A stretch of DNA of 64,000 nt, from NCBI GenBank assembly GCA_028554645.1, contig JAQOOI010000021.1, positions 2,170,001 to 2,234,000 on the forward strand, written 5' to 3'. The position numbers were made by a program, and so were the translations under genes. Below are positions 52,107-61,917 of this stretch, piece after piece; positions within the stretch are counted from its first letter, which is position 1; each line of letters begins with the position of its first letter. This DNA comes from Omphalotus guepiniiformis. Taxonomy: Eukaryota > Basidiomycota > Agaricomycetes > Agaricales > Omphalotaceae. Below the pieces are notes generated by a model. It worked only from the letters and a program-made list of their open reading frames with translations. It searched no databases and had not been told where the DNA came from.

Positions 52107-52645
52107 TGTTAAGTCCGTGCGGACTAGAGACGGTAAGAGAGCGAGGACCTCCGAGGAGGTCCGAGAGAAGGAGTCGAAAGGAACAAGACAAGATAACCAG
52201 GAGCTCCGAATTGCTCCGGCAACAAGACTTCACCCGGTAGGCAGTATTATTTCGATACTGCCCCCCGTGCTGCACCCGGATTGGAAGTCCGAGGAGAGAT
52301 GAGAGTTTAGACAAGAAATTCAAGATAGTAGTCCAGAGACTAATTTGATTTAAAACTAAAGTATGTACAGTACAAACGTGAAGTATTTATATGAGTATTC
52401 TACCGGAGATACTCGGAGTAAATAAACAATAGTGTGAGAAAGAGTGAAACAAAAGAACAATAAGGACATGGAACGTCGGAGACGTTCGGATGTCCGGAGT
52501 AAAAAAGAATAATAAGAGCGAATAGGAAACCGTGAATTTGTAAAGTGAACCATATGGAAAGATTGAATAGATGTCAGGAAGAAGAAATCAAAGAAGTTCT
52601 AGAAACCGGAGGTCTGACCCGGAGTTCCGGCGCATAGCTGTAACA
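52107..52645 (-). repeat. 5' LTR of element C (539 bp)
   Basis: Same as 44273-44811 with one difference. Contains TATAAATA at 52391-52384 (- strand) as a promoter candidate. Confidence 0.97.
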
Positions 52646-52693
52646 GCTAGGTAACTTCTTTGCACCAACTAGCACCTGTTTAAGCTCCTTCAT
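52646..52693 (-). CDS. pro: Protease ORF of element B, N-terminal 16 codons
   Basis: ATG at 52693 followed by KELKQVLVGAKKLPS, running into element C at the GCTAG duplication and continuing at 44267. It lies 8 bases after the gag stop. Confidence 0.75.
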
Positions 52694-52701
52694 CGAAAGT
52701 A

Positions 52702-54279
52702 TTAGTTTTTCGAACCTCCAGGAGTGTTTATAGACACTTGTCCATCAGACAAGGCCTTATACTCAACTCCCATCCTTTCTAGCTGTTCAAGTACTTGTAC
52801 AGCCAATGTATCAACTTCATTATTTTCCATTCCCAGGGGGCTAGCTTCGTGCAGCTGCACCTGGTATGCATTTGGCATAGATTCTACTTCATATAAGAAC
52901 TGATCTGGGTGGACTTCTACATCCCATCCCTTCTCTTTTGCAATTTTCTCAATCTTTTCTTTTCTAGTCTCTTTATCTCCTTCATTTATCCAAGGAAGTG
53001 GCGAACCATCCTTTAGTTCCCATCTATTCCTCGCATTTCGCTTCATCCATCCCTTACTTACAAAGTGATGTTGAGCTGGACAGTCTTGTGAACCATGTCC
53101 TCTGCCTCCACACATGAAACAAGCTAGATCACGGGCAGGCATAACTCTACTCGTGTCCAGAAGTCCTCTGTTAGGCATAGAAGACATACCAACATTCGTC
53201 GAAGACGCTAGACCCATATTTCCAGTGTTTCTACTTGACATTTGTACCATCCTTATCAAGGACTTCATCATCTCTTGATTCTGGTTCGTCATAGTGTCTA
53301 GCTTCTGGTGAATGGTCTTAATTTTCGTCTCGTTATCATCTACTGTGTACGAAATCTTTCGTTCCCACTCATTCTGTGCTTCTTCCTGCTTTATAGCAGT
53401 TAACCTGTCAGTCATAGATGGTCGGCTCGAGAGGGGTCTAGCTCCAGTGTTTATGACACCTGGTAGGCTCCAACTCGCTCCTACATCATATAATTCCTCA
53501 GGAGGAATAGCACATACAGCTTTTGCAGCTTTTACAACTTGCTCTAGAGTCCAAGGATCATCTCTTCGACGAACCCCTTCTCCAGTACCATTAGTTGATA
53601 ATTTTCGAATAACTCTCTTTCTAAACTGTTCTTCTAGAGCAGCTAGATATCCTTGTACTGCCTCGAAGTTCGAGATGACAGCATGTCCACTCATTAACTT
53701 CTTTGCTTCAATCTGATACGCCCTCGAGAAGGCCAAAAGCTTCTCTAGTTGACCAGATGGCACTAGCATGTACTTTTCAATTACACTCATGAGCCTCTGC
53801 TTCGAGCCATATCCGTCCTTATCACTAGAATCCGGATAGCAGTCAAGCAAGGCAACTCTAAATGTTTCCCAATCATCTCCTGAAGCTGCATCAAGCGTAG
53901 CTAGCTCCTTTCTCGTCTCATAAGTCATGTATTTCAAGGCTAGATGGATCTTCGCCATCTCAGATCTGATATTTAAAGTCCTAAAGATTTCCTCTAAGTC
54001 CTCGAGCCATCCTGCAAGTTTCTCAGGACGATCTCTATCAAATATGGGTGCCTTCTTTGAGACTTTCGGTAACTGCTCGTTTTGTACTTCGGCGAGCACC
54101 TCAGCAGGTAGCTCTCGTAAGTATGCATCTACTACTTCAGTTTGTTGAGGTCGGCGCGGCCGATTTCCTCCAGGATTTCGATTCGCCGCAGCCTCATCAT
54201 TATTTGGTTGTCTCTGCTGCTGTGGGTTTCGCCCTTGACCAGCAGGTCCAGCAGTAGCATTATTTCCTTCATCAGGCAT
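52702..54279 (-). CDS. gag: Ty3/Gypsy Gag, element B
   Basis: 525 residues from the first in-frame ATG (54279, MPDEGNNATAGPAG); the frame is open further upstream but without an ATG. Gln/Asn/Pro-rich N-terminus, capsid-like helical domain (KLAGWLEDLEEIFRTLNIRS, LALKYMTYETRKELATLDAA), and one zinc knuckle CFMCGGRGHGSQDC (C-x2-C-x4-H-x4-C). Intact, followed closely by the protease ORF. Confidence 0.93.
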   Translation of the reverse strand: MPDEGNNATAGPAGQGRNPQQQRQPNNDEAAANRNPGGNRPRRPQQTEVVDAYLRELPAEVLAEVQNEQLPKVSKKAPIFDRDRPEKLAGWLEDLEEIFRTLNIRSEMAKIHLALKYMTYETRKELATLDAASGDDWETFRVALLDCYPDSSDKDGYGSKQRLMSVIEKYMLVPSGQLEKLLAFSRAYQIEAKKLMSGHAVISNFEAVQGYLAALEEQFRKRVIRKLSTNGTGEGVRRRDDPWTLEQVVKAAKAVCAIPPEELYDVGASWSLPGVINTGARPLSSRPSMTDRLTAIKQEEAQNEWERKISYTVDDNETKIKTIHQKLDTMTNQNQEMMKSLIRMVQMSSRNTGNMGLASSTNVGMSSMPNRGLLDTSRVMPARDLACFMCGGRGHGSQDCPAQHHFVSKGWMKRNARNRWELKDGSPLPWINEGDKETRKEKIEKIAKEKGWDVEVHPDQFLYEVESMPNAYQVQLHEASPLGMENNEVDTLAVQVLEQLERMGVEYKALSDGQVSINTPGGSKN

Positions 54280-54671
54280 GTTTGTAAAATCAGAGAATTC
54301 AGGACTTGGTAGTCTTATATCTCCTATAACTTCGTTTGTTCCTCTATACCTCTCTCTAGACAGAGGCAAGTTGTTTCGAACAGGGATTCTACTACGACGA
54401 GGGGGTCTAGACTCGAATATTAATTCTTCTTGTCCAGCCTCACGGGAATTTCGTGTAGTTCTAGGTTTTCCACGACGGCTAGAGTCACTAATCTTTGCAA
54501 GAGACTCGGATTCGAAGTAGAATACCTTGAAGTGTTATGCAAATGTACAATTTCCACTTCGAGAGGCAAATCAAATCGTCAATTCAATTCGCCGAGGTCA
54601 AAAGACAGCGATATTTAGACACAGAGGTCTTTCAAGAGTAAAACTCGATATAATTGTTTTCTGAAACTACC

Positions 54672-54688
54672 CCTCGCGGTGGGCTCCA
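54672..54688 (-). promoter_or_regulatory. Primer binding site of element B
   Basis: On the - strand TGGAGCCCACCGCGAGG starts 2 bases after the 5' LTR. The TGG start fits pairing with a tRNA CCA end; the tRNA was not identified. Confidence 0.65.
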
Positions 54689-54690
54689 GA

Positions 54691-54926
54691 TAATAGCAGC
54701 GTAATGAGCACTCTAAGACGTAGGAACTCGTCTAAACTCAAAGGTTGCCTTGTAAAAGCGAGTGTAGTCTGGCGTTGGCAAAGATTCCGCACGCAGAAAA
54801 CTGACTAAAGTCGAGCTAGACTGTTGGAAAGACTAACTGAACTGTAAGATCACCGTCTAGACCCTTCGACGAGTACCAGAAACAGCAAACAGACAGACAC
54901 AGACAGACAGACACAGACAGACAGAC

Positions 54927-54957
<31 letters not shown>

Positions 54958-56187
54958 GTTCAAACACAACAGATGTTCAGATATTTAGCACTCTATTAAA
55001 GCACTGCAATTCCTAATAGTCCGCCTCTACCAGCTCGAAGAACCGGGGCCTGACGTTCACAATCAAGAGGCCTTCTGCGATTTAACGCTCTAGAAGATAC
55101 GTAAAGTTCTCCAATTTGGCGGGCAGTCGTAACCTGGGGCGCTCGACCCTATACATGACAGTATATGTACTCTACTGCTTGTAAGTATTTCATAAATAGA
55201 TAGAAAACTGAGTGGAGTAATTAAAAGGAACAGAGGGATAACATCGAGTATAAAATGGATATAAACAGAAACAATATGACTGAGTTGGGTAAGTAGGCAC
55301 GTCTAGAGGGTAATTATGTGCAGTTCTTGGGTATATATGTGTAAGTATTATGTTTTAGTGATGTTTTTGGTACATCTAGACCCTTCTTATCATGCGCTCG
55401 AGCCATTCTAAACGAACTACTACTATGCATTTCGTTATTATTCATCTTCGTAACTGTTTTACAGTGTACTTATAGGGGCGCCGAGGGCAGTTTCTAGTCA
55501 TTTATCCCGTCGGGCTTCCGTATTTTCTCCTATTTCGACATCTAGACCCCATAGCACCTCGTAGATATACCAATATCCAGCGCTCGAAGGTCAATTCTGT
55601 CATTACTTTACTAATAAGTTATTATACAGTCATCGAGACTGATCATTTTCATAGCTTTGACCATCTAGTATCTCGGAACGGAATCGTCGATCATATATTT
55701 CCGATCATAAAGCGTTATCTCCAGTATATCATCAATCTGCAGGTTCTAGGAGGTCGGCTAAGTTCGAACAAACCATTTTGATGGCTCGGCGATACCTCTA
55801 GCTTTGTCCTTTCGACATTATCGAGGCTCATGAGGCTATTACGCCTGTGTGTGTGTAGTTTCTTCCTTCCTAAGTCCCGTGGATTACACAGATACTTGAA
55901 TAGCGACTTCCAGACGAAGGGCTCTTTGCCAGGCAGGGTGGGTCTGACCATACTGTACAGTCTCGCAGCAGGTAGTTACTTCGCCGAAGGTCTAGAGGCA
56001 TATCAGCCATAAGGTCTTGATGCATACTCGTACATCGTAGTCCTTTCACTTCGAGCCTTTAACTATTCGTGTTCTATGTTTTAGCTAGCACTATGGGACA
56101 TAGTCTAGCCCTTTATTCCCATCATATTCACAGTAGAAATCGTTTAATTTCAGGTATTTCAGGTGTGTATGCGTTTTCAGCGCAACA
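54691..56187 (-). repeat. 5' LTR of element B (1497 bp)
   Basis: Near-identical to 32717-34209 (differences seen: one in AGACGTAGG, one in ACTACTACT, one in CATCTTCG, and one extra ACAG unit). Confidence 0.95.
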
Positions 56188-56191
56188 CCGT

Positions 56192-56997
56192 GCCAATACA
56201 CTAGCTGTGTATGCAATATCAGGACGGCTGGTGGTAGCAAGATACAACAAGGAGCCAACAGCACTAATATATGGAATCCTGGCCATCTCTTCCTTTCCTT
56301 CAGCAGTCTTTGGACACTGTGCAGTTGACAGAGCAGCTCCTGGATCCATGGGTGTACCAACAGGTCTACAATCAGACATGCCAAACTCATTAAGTTTGTT
56401 GACAATATATTGTTTCTGACCCATATACAATTTTCTCTCCTTTCTATTTCTTGTGATTTCTATTCCCAGCAGATATGATGTAGGACCCAGGTCACGGAGT
56501 TTGAAGTGCTTTGCTAGCTCTGCCACAAAGTGGTCCAAAGATGCCTCTGACTTGGAAGCAAGAGTGATGTCATCCACAAAGACAGGTACAAAAACCTTAA
56601 TGTCATCTTTCTGATAGACATATAGGTTTGGATCAGATTGGGTGCGACTAAAGCCCATTGATTGTAACACTCCTGCAAGCTTCTCACCCCAAAGTCTGGG
56701 TGACTGCTTTAAACCATACAGGGACTTGTTCAGCCTGCAGACAAATCTAGGACCACGCTCCTTGAACCCTTCTGGCTGTGTTATGAAGATCTCTGTATCA
56801 ATGTCACTATTGATGAATGCATGAGAGATATCCACAGAGCGCAAATGCAAGTCCTCAATGGCAGCCAGAGCAAGAATAGTGCGGATTGTAGTCTGTCTCA
56901 TAGTAGATGAGAATGTCTCTAGATAGTCAAAACCAGGTCTTTGGCTGAATCCTTTGGCAACAAGTCTAGCCTCAATTGAACCTTTCAATGGATCCAT
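56192..56997 (-). pseudogene. pol: Copia D reverse transcriptase
   Basis: RT core of the Copia polyprotein: VDISHAFINSDIDTEIFITQ, LYGLKQSPRLWGEKL, catalytic FVPVFVDDITLAS, GTPMDPGAALSTAQ, SRPDIAYTASVLAR. Its 5' side shows a frame break near 56975 (expected ...FKARLVAKGF; here four extra bases). On the 3' side it is cut by element B, with the frame continuing at 32712. Confidence 0.93.
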
Positions 56998-57274
56998 CAG
57001 CCTTGTGCTTTATCTTGAATACCCATTTAGATCCAATTGCTCTCTTATCTGGTGGAAGTTCCACAACATCCCAAGTGCCATTGGTGAGGTGTGCATTCAT
57101 CTCCTCCATCATGGCCTCCTGCCATTGTCTGGCATTAGGTCCATCCATAGCCTGCTTGAATGTCAAAGGCTCTGGACCATTGTCAGTCATGATGTGGGCT
57201 TCCTCCATATTATCATCATCATCTGGCACATCTGCATCCTTGTTTCGCTTGGGAGCAGGGAGGTTCACTTTCCA
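56972..57274 (-). pseudogene. pol: Copia D integrase-RT linker and RT N-terminus
   Basis: NLPAPKRNKDADVPDDDDNM ... NARQWQEAMMEEMNAHLTNG, TWDVVELPPDKRAIGSKWVF, the standard start of Copia RT. In the same frame as the integrase part, separated from it only by a TGA at 57275-57277; ends in the frameshift near 56975. Confidence 0.9.
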
Positions 57275-58948
57275 TCATTCACCAGGAGCCTGTCTCTTCC
57301 CAATTGGTCTATTATCTACAAGGACATCCTCAGGTGGTTCAATCTGTTCCTCCTCTGCAGAACTATCATTGTCATCAGCAGGTTCATTATTCTGCTCAGG
57401 GCCAGTATTGTCTTGTTCTGTAGAGGACTCATGGTCAGGTTCAGGTAATGCAGGGTCATCTGACTCAGAGTCAGAGTCAGAGTGAGGATTATCATCAAGA
57501 GGAACATAGGAAGTATTGGGTGGTGTACTAGTTGAAGGTTTGGAAGGTGAAGGTTTGGAAGGTGGTTGTGAAGATCCAACTTTATAAGTGTATCTCTCAT
57601 CAAAGTCAGCTCTCTCACTGATCACAACCTTCTTAGTGACAGGATTCCAGAACCTCCATCCCTTCACACCATCTGGATACCCAATGAAGATACACCTTTC
57701 CATATGGGATCCCAAGTGTTTCCTCTTATCCTTCTGAACATGCACATATGCAACACAACCCCAGACCCTCAGATGATCCACCTTTGGTTTCCTCTTGTAC
57801 CATCCCTCATAGGGAGTGCAGTTTGGTACAGCAGATGTAGGGCAACGATTCCACACATGAACAAGTGCAGCCAGGCACTCTACCCAAAATGACTTTGGTA
57901 AACCAGACTCTTCTAGCATTGCAACAATCCTTTCCTCCATCACTCTATTTGCTCTTTCAGCAACACCATTCTGTTGAGGCCTATTTCTGACAGTGTATTG
58001 ACGCGCTATTCCACAGCTGTCCAGAAATGCAATGAACTCCTTTGATATGTACTCTCCACCTTTATCACATCTAAAGATTTTGATTTTCTCTCCAGTGGTG
58101 TTCTCAGCCCAAGCTTTGTACTTCTTGAATGCATCAAATGCATCACTCTTCTTCTTCAGAGGAAGTGCTGCACGGAAGCGCCACTTGTCATCAATGAATG
58201 TGATCCAGTATCTGTATCCACTAGGAGAATGTACACCAACATCATGGAGATCAGAATGAATGAGGCCCAACACAGTATCAGCTCTGGTGTGTGAGGAATG
58301 GAATGGATGTGCATGCATCTTGCCAGCCAGACAAGGTTCACAAACAGGATCTGGCTTTGCATTAGAGTCTAGTTTCAAGCCCTCTGCCAAATTATCCCTC
58401 AACATGCGCAATATATCATCGTGCCCATGATGACAGAAGCGCCTGTGCCACAGCTTCAGATCCAGAGGTAGAGTTGTTGTCAAACAGAGGCTTTCAGACT
58501 TATCTATAGTATGTCCATTCAAGTATCCCACATTATTTGCAGTAACACGCGCAGTAAAAAGAATAGGACCATTTCTATCAAATTCCATTCTATCAGACCA
58601 AATATGTACATGAAAGCCTTTATGTTTTGTTAAGTACAGAACAGAAAGCAGATTATTTTTAAGTGAAGGTACATGCAGTACTCTACTAAATTCAACATCC
58701 CTAGATACTTTTCCATCAATGATTGGTCTAAACACAACATTTCCTACACCTTCAGAATATATAATTCTATCATCAGCCAATTTAATAGGTACTCTATAGG
58801 GGGTATAATTCCTAATCCAATGGTGTGGTGTCATATGAGAAGTGGCCCCCGTGTCTGTATTCCAATCAAGTATATCAGAAGATGAAGTATCATTAGAAGA
58901 GAATGTACTTGCACTGCCAGCACTTTCAACAACATCTTCCTCTTTCAC
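57275..58948 (-). pseudogene. pol: Copia D protease-integrase
   Basis: Protease motif DWNTDTGATSHM, integrase zinc finger HRRFCHHGHDD ... CEPCLAGKMH, DDE residues in LIHSDLHDVG, FRCDKGGEYIS and QQNGVAERANR, then the C-terminal GKR-type region and an acidic, Pro-rich linker ending at TGA 57275. Joined to gag by a one-base loss near 58965 relative to copy E. Copy E has one additional codon in the protease region (PHRHW versus PHHW). Confidence 0.93.
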
Positions 58949-59721
58949 TTCAGCCTTATTGGCCTGATATCTCCATTCCCACTCTTTCCTTCATTCCTTG
59001 CTTTCAAGGTGGGACATTCAGCCTTCCAATGCCCTTCCTTCTTGCAATAATGACAGAACCCCTTCTTCCAATTAGGCTTGATATAGCCTTGTGCTTTGGC
59101 AGCAGCATTGGCCTTGTTAACCTGCTCTGCCTGTCTTTTCAGATTTTGTTCTTCAGCAATGAAGTACTGAAGAATCTTGTCCTTGTCCAATGTGTCCAAT
59201 AGCAGCAAGTTTGCAGTGAGGTTAGATTCTGGGGGCAATGCACGGACTAAGGCCAAAGCCTGCAGCTCTGCATCAAGTTTCTCCAAGGTATATTCCTTGT
59301 CTCTGAGATTCCTAATGGTGAAGACTGCATTTTCAATCCTTGTCCCCAGATCAACTAAACTCTCATCCTCCTCCTTTGTGATGCTGAACAGAGCATCATA
59401 GGCATTGAAGCGTGCACCTGGTGTCCTAGACACATGCACTCTTTCTAGAGCTGACCACATGCCAACAGGATCACCACCAGCAAGATAGGACTTGACATGA
59501 ACCTTCTGATCTTGTTCCAGAGAAAGGTAGATGTCACCAGCAGCTTTACTGGCTTTAATCTCCCAATTGGCCAGAGGTGAGCCTTCAGTAGGCTTTGACT
59601 CTGCACCAGAGACCAATCTCCAATAGCCCATACGCATCAACCAAGCCATCATATCTCCACTCCATTCAGGATAGTTGGAGTTATTGAGAGGTTTAAATTT
59701 TGGTGTGTCTGAAGAAGACAT
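58945..59721 (-). CDS. gag: Copia D Gag
   Basis: Starts MSSSDTPKFKPLNNSNYPEW, a UBN2/Copia-type Gag, with one zinc knuckle CHYCKKEGHWKAEC. Same protein as in copy E up to residue about 252, where a base missing from a G run (AATGGAGAT versus AATGGGAGAT in E) shifts the frame to an early stop. Confidence 0.93.
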   Translation of the reverse strand: MSSSDTPKFKPLNNSNYPEWSGDMMAWLMRMGYWRLVSGAESKPTEGSPLANWEIKASKAAGDIYLSLEQDQKVHVKSYLAGGDPVGMWSALERVHVSRTPGARFNAYDALFSITKEEDESLVDLGTRIENAVFTIRNLRDKEYTLEKLDAELQALALVRALPPESNLTANLLLLDTLDKDKILQYFIAEEQNLKRQAEQVNKANAAAKAQGYIKPNWKKGFCHYCKKEGHWKAECPTLKARNEGKSGNGDIRPIRLK

Positions 59722-59963
59722 AATTGTGAAGGAAGAATGAATGTGTTTGTGTGAATGTGTTCCAATAACCCAAGTGATTGTATCCAGTCAATTAATGAAC
59801 TGGTAACAATGAATGACAGTAAATGCCACAAATCCAATAGAGCCAACAATATTTTGTACAGTCAATGGATTGACTTGTAAGGGGTTTCAATAATTGACAA
59901 TAAATGTCACAGAGCCAACAATAGCAATTGAGCAAGATCAATCAGTTCTGTTCAAGTTTTAAA

Positions 59964-59980
59964 GGCCGGGGCCCATAACC
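59964..59980 (-). promoter_or_regulatory. Copia D primer binding site (half-tRNA type)
   Basis: GGTTATGGGCCC directly after the 5' LTR on the - strand is complementary, with one mismatch, to the anticodon arm region GGGCTCATAACC of initiator tRNA-Met, as in Drosophila copia. Copy E has the same at 62719. Confidence 0.7.
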
Positions 59981-60370
59981 TGTTAGAATCTAAGACAATG
60001 CACTACCAGTGATACACTGATCAGACACAATGAATAGAGTTCAATTACAGTTCACTGAGATCACTAAAGCGTTGTAATAGTAGCTTAATGCACAAGAATT
60101 GCTTTCCAAGTGTCTTAGATTTCTCCAGACATGTAAGGATTTACATATTGTTTGGTCCTATTGTGTCAGGCCGCGCATGAGGCGTGAAAATGAGTGTCCA
60201 CATTTTTGCGCGCGCTCTAAACACTCCAGAATGACCCTACATACATGGTATAACTATCTACAATAGGTATTAAAGTCATTAGTATAGTATTATATGTACT
60301 TGAAGGACTTTCTAATGATATGTACAGTATTTGTATAGTATCTACAAGTGTTCTAGCACTTCATTCAACA
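59981..60370 (-). repeat. 5' LTR of Copia D (390 bp)
   Basis: Matches 31604-31993 with three differences seen. Flanked outside by GAACA. Confidence 0.95.
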
Positions 60371-60472
60371 GAACACACCCTGTACAAAGGCCTGCAAGTC
60401 CTTGTAACGCACATCAAAGAAAGGAGTTGGATCAGCATGAAGCTCACAGTACACCATGTCTGCCAATACACG
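60371..60472 (-). pseudogene. 5' part of the unknown reading frame split by Copia D
   Basis: Encodes VLADMVYCELHADPTPFFD and VRYKDLQAFVQGVF on the - strand, then enters Copia D. Continues at 31603. See that entry. Confidence 0.4.
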
Positions 60473-61099
60473 TTAAAAGAAGCTTTCTTTCCTCAAACTC
60501 ATGCCAAAGACGGGCAATAATTCCATAAGGACAGATCAATGAGAAGGTCCTTCCTTATCTGAGATTGGGCAAGAGAAGGACATAATCTCCCAGAATTCAT
60601 ATGTACAAGTATTCTAGCACTTTATTCAACATGGGGGAAGTGTGTTACCACCTGGAGAAAGACAGGTGTGGAACTGCAGATTTGGTAAAGGCATGGCACG
60701 GCATTGGACACACAGTACAGCTTCTTTCTCTCACTTCACCAAGTGCCAATGACATGTCACCCTGTTTATTTCATCTTAGCTGGTGTTAAGAGCTGACCAT
60801 CCTGCTCCTTGAACCTAGGGGTGACTCCAGAAGGTAGTAGTACATGGCTCAGGAAGGGGTGGTTGGGACTGCCAATAATGAACAGTAGGGCAAGGGCATA
60901 AGTGGAGTCATTGAGATGGGGCTCTGTCTAACAGAGAGTATGCTGAGCAACTGTGCTCAGAAGAAGGCCTCCAGCTTGGTGGAAAGAGACATGTTGTCCA
61001 CCAAGCAGAGACAAGATAACCAGTGAGGCTATTGAGATGAAACTGAGATGGAGAAATTGAGATGGAGAAACAGAACACAGACAGAAGGAAACAGAACCC
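60473..61099. other. Spacer with no recognised gene
   Basis: Decayed sequence. 60598-60632 resembles the last bases of a Copia LTR (TTCTAGCACTTTATTCAACA). No frame of note. Confidence 0.5.
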
Positions 61100-61468
61100 T
61101 GTTAGAATCTAAGACAATGCACCACAATGAATAGAGTTCAATTACAGTTCACTGAGATCACTAAAGTGTTGTAATAGTAGCTTAATGCACAAGAATTGCT
61201 TTCCAAGTGTCTTAGATTTCTCTAGACATGTAAGGATTTACATATTGTTTGGTCCTGTTGTGTCAGGCCGTGCATGAGGCGTGGAAAATGAGTGTCCACA
61301 TGTTCACGCGCACTCTAAACACTCCAGAATGACCTTATATATATGGTATAACTATCTACAATAGGTATTAAAGTCATTGTTATGGTATTCTATGTACTTG
61401 AGGGACTTTCTAATGATATGTACAGTATTTGTATAGTATCTACAAGTGTTCTAGCACTTCATTCAACA
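61100..61468 (-). repeat. Solo Copia LTR, internally deleted (369 bp)
   Basis: TGTTAGAATCTAAG ... CATTCAACA, flanked by AACCC (61095-61099, 61469-61473). Lacks about 20 bases near its start relative to the 390-bp form. Confidence 0.9.
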
Positions 61469-61917
61469 AACCCCTCATCAATGTTAGTGCTGGAGGTGGT
61501 GATTCACTGACAAAGATAGAGAGCAGAAACATGTCATTCAGCTAATGTCAAGACATTTACAAGAGTTCTGTCTATATATTGTGCTTACACCTAATGGAGT
61601 TATTGCTAGATATGTCTAAGACTCAGATACAAATCAGATGTGCTACTACTGGTCAGATACTACTGTGGCTGTATGTGATGATGTTTGAATGAGTTGATGT
61701 GTGATATGTGAGAATGAAACATTATAGGGTGCCAGAGCTCCTTGGTTGTGTGCAACATCATTCTCCAGAAAGGTTGTATTGGTGAACAGGCTGAAAACTT
61801 AGTGAGGCAATTAAAGCATTCACAAATGAGCACTTTGACTTTAAAGGCTACATAACAATCACTTGCTTCCTCTTGAGGGCTAAGCATATAGCTCTCCTCA
61901 TCAAATGGACCTCCAAC
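61469..61917. other. Non-coding repeat debris
   Basis: The stretch around 61530-61600 (CATTCAGCTAATGTC ... CTAATGGAG) resembles part of solo LTR S1 (13326-13756). Nothing else recognised. Confidence 0.4.

Larger units (their letters stand above)
44273..52645 (-). mobile_element. Chromovirus element C (Ty3/Gypsy, Tf1/sushi-like), 8373 bp
   Basis: Two 539-bp LTRs with one difference seen, target duplication GCTAG (44268-44272, 52646-52650), intact gag and pol with C-terminal chromodomain, plus a spliced + strand gene between pol and the 3' LTR. It is inserted in the start of the element B protease ORF. It looks complete and recent. Confidence 0.97.
32717..56187 (-). mobile_element. Ty3/Gypsy element B with antisense genes, containing chromovirus C
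   Basis: LTRs of 1493 and 1497 bp; I see three substitutions plus one 4-bp AGAC repeat difference between them, so it is young. Target duplication CCGT (ACGG in element orientation; 32713-32716, 56188-56191). Order on the - strand: 5' LTR, primer site, gag, pro (split by C), pol, then two convergent + strand genes, polypurine tract, 3' LTR. Apart from the C insertion I see no lesion in any gene. Confidence 0.95.
31604..60370 (-). mobile_element. Ty1/Copia element D, containing nested B and C
   Basis: 390-bp LTRs at both ends (three differences seen), target duplication GAACA (31599-31603 and 60371-60375). Internal region read on the - strand: gag, protease, integrase, RT, RNase H. Interrupted in the RT-RNase H linker by element B. 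Internal frameshifts and one stop show it was probably dead before or soon after B arrived. Confidence 0.95.
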
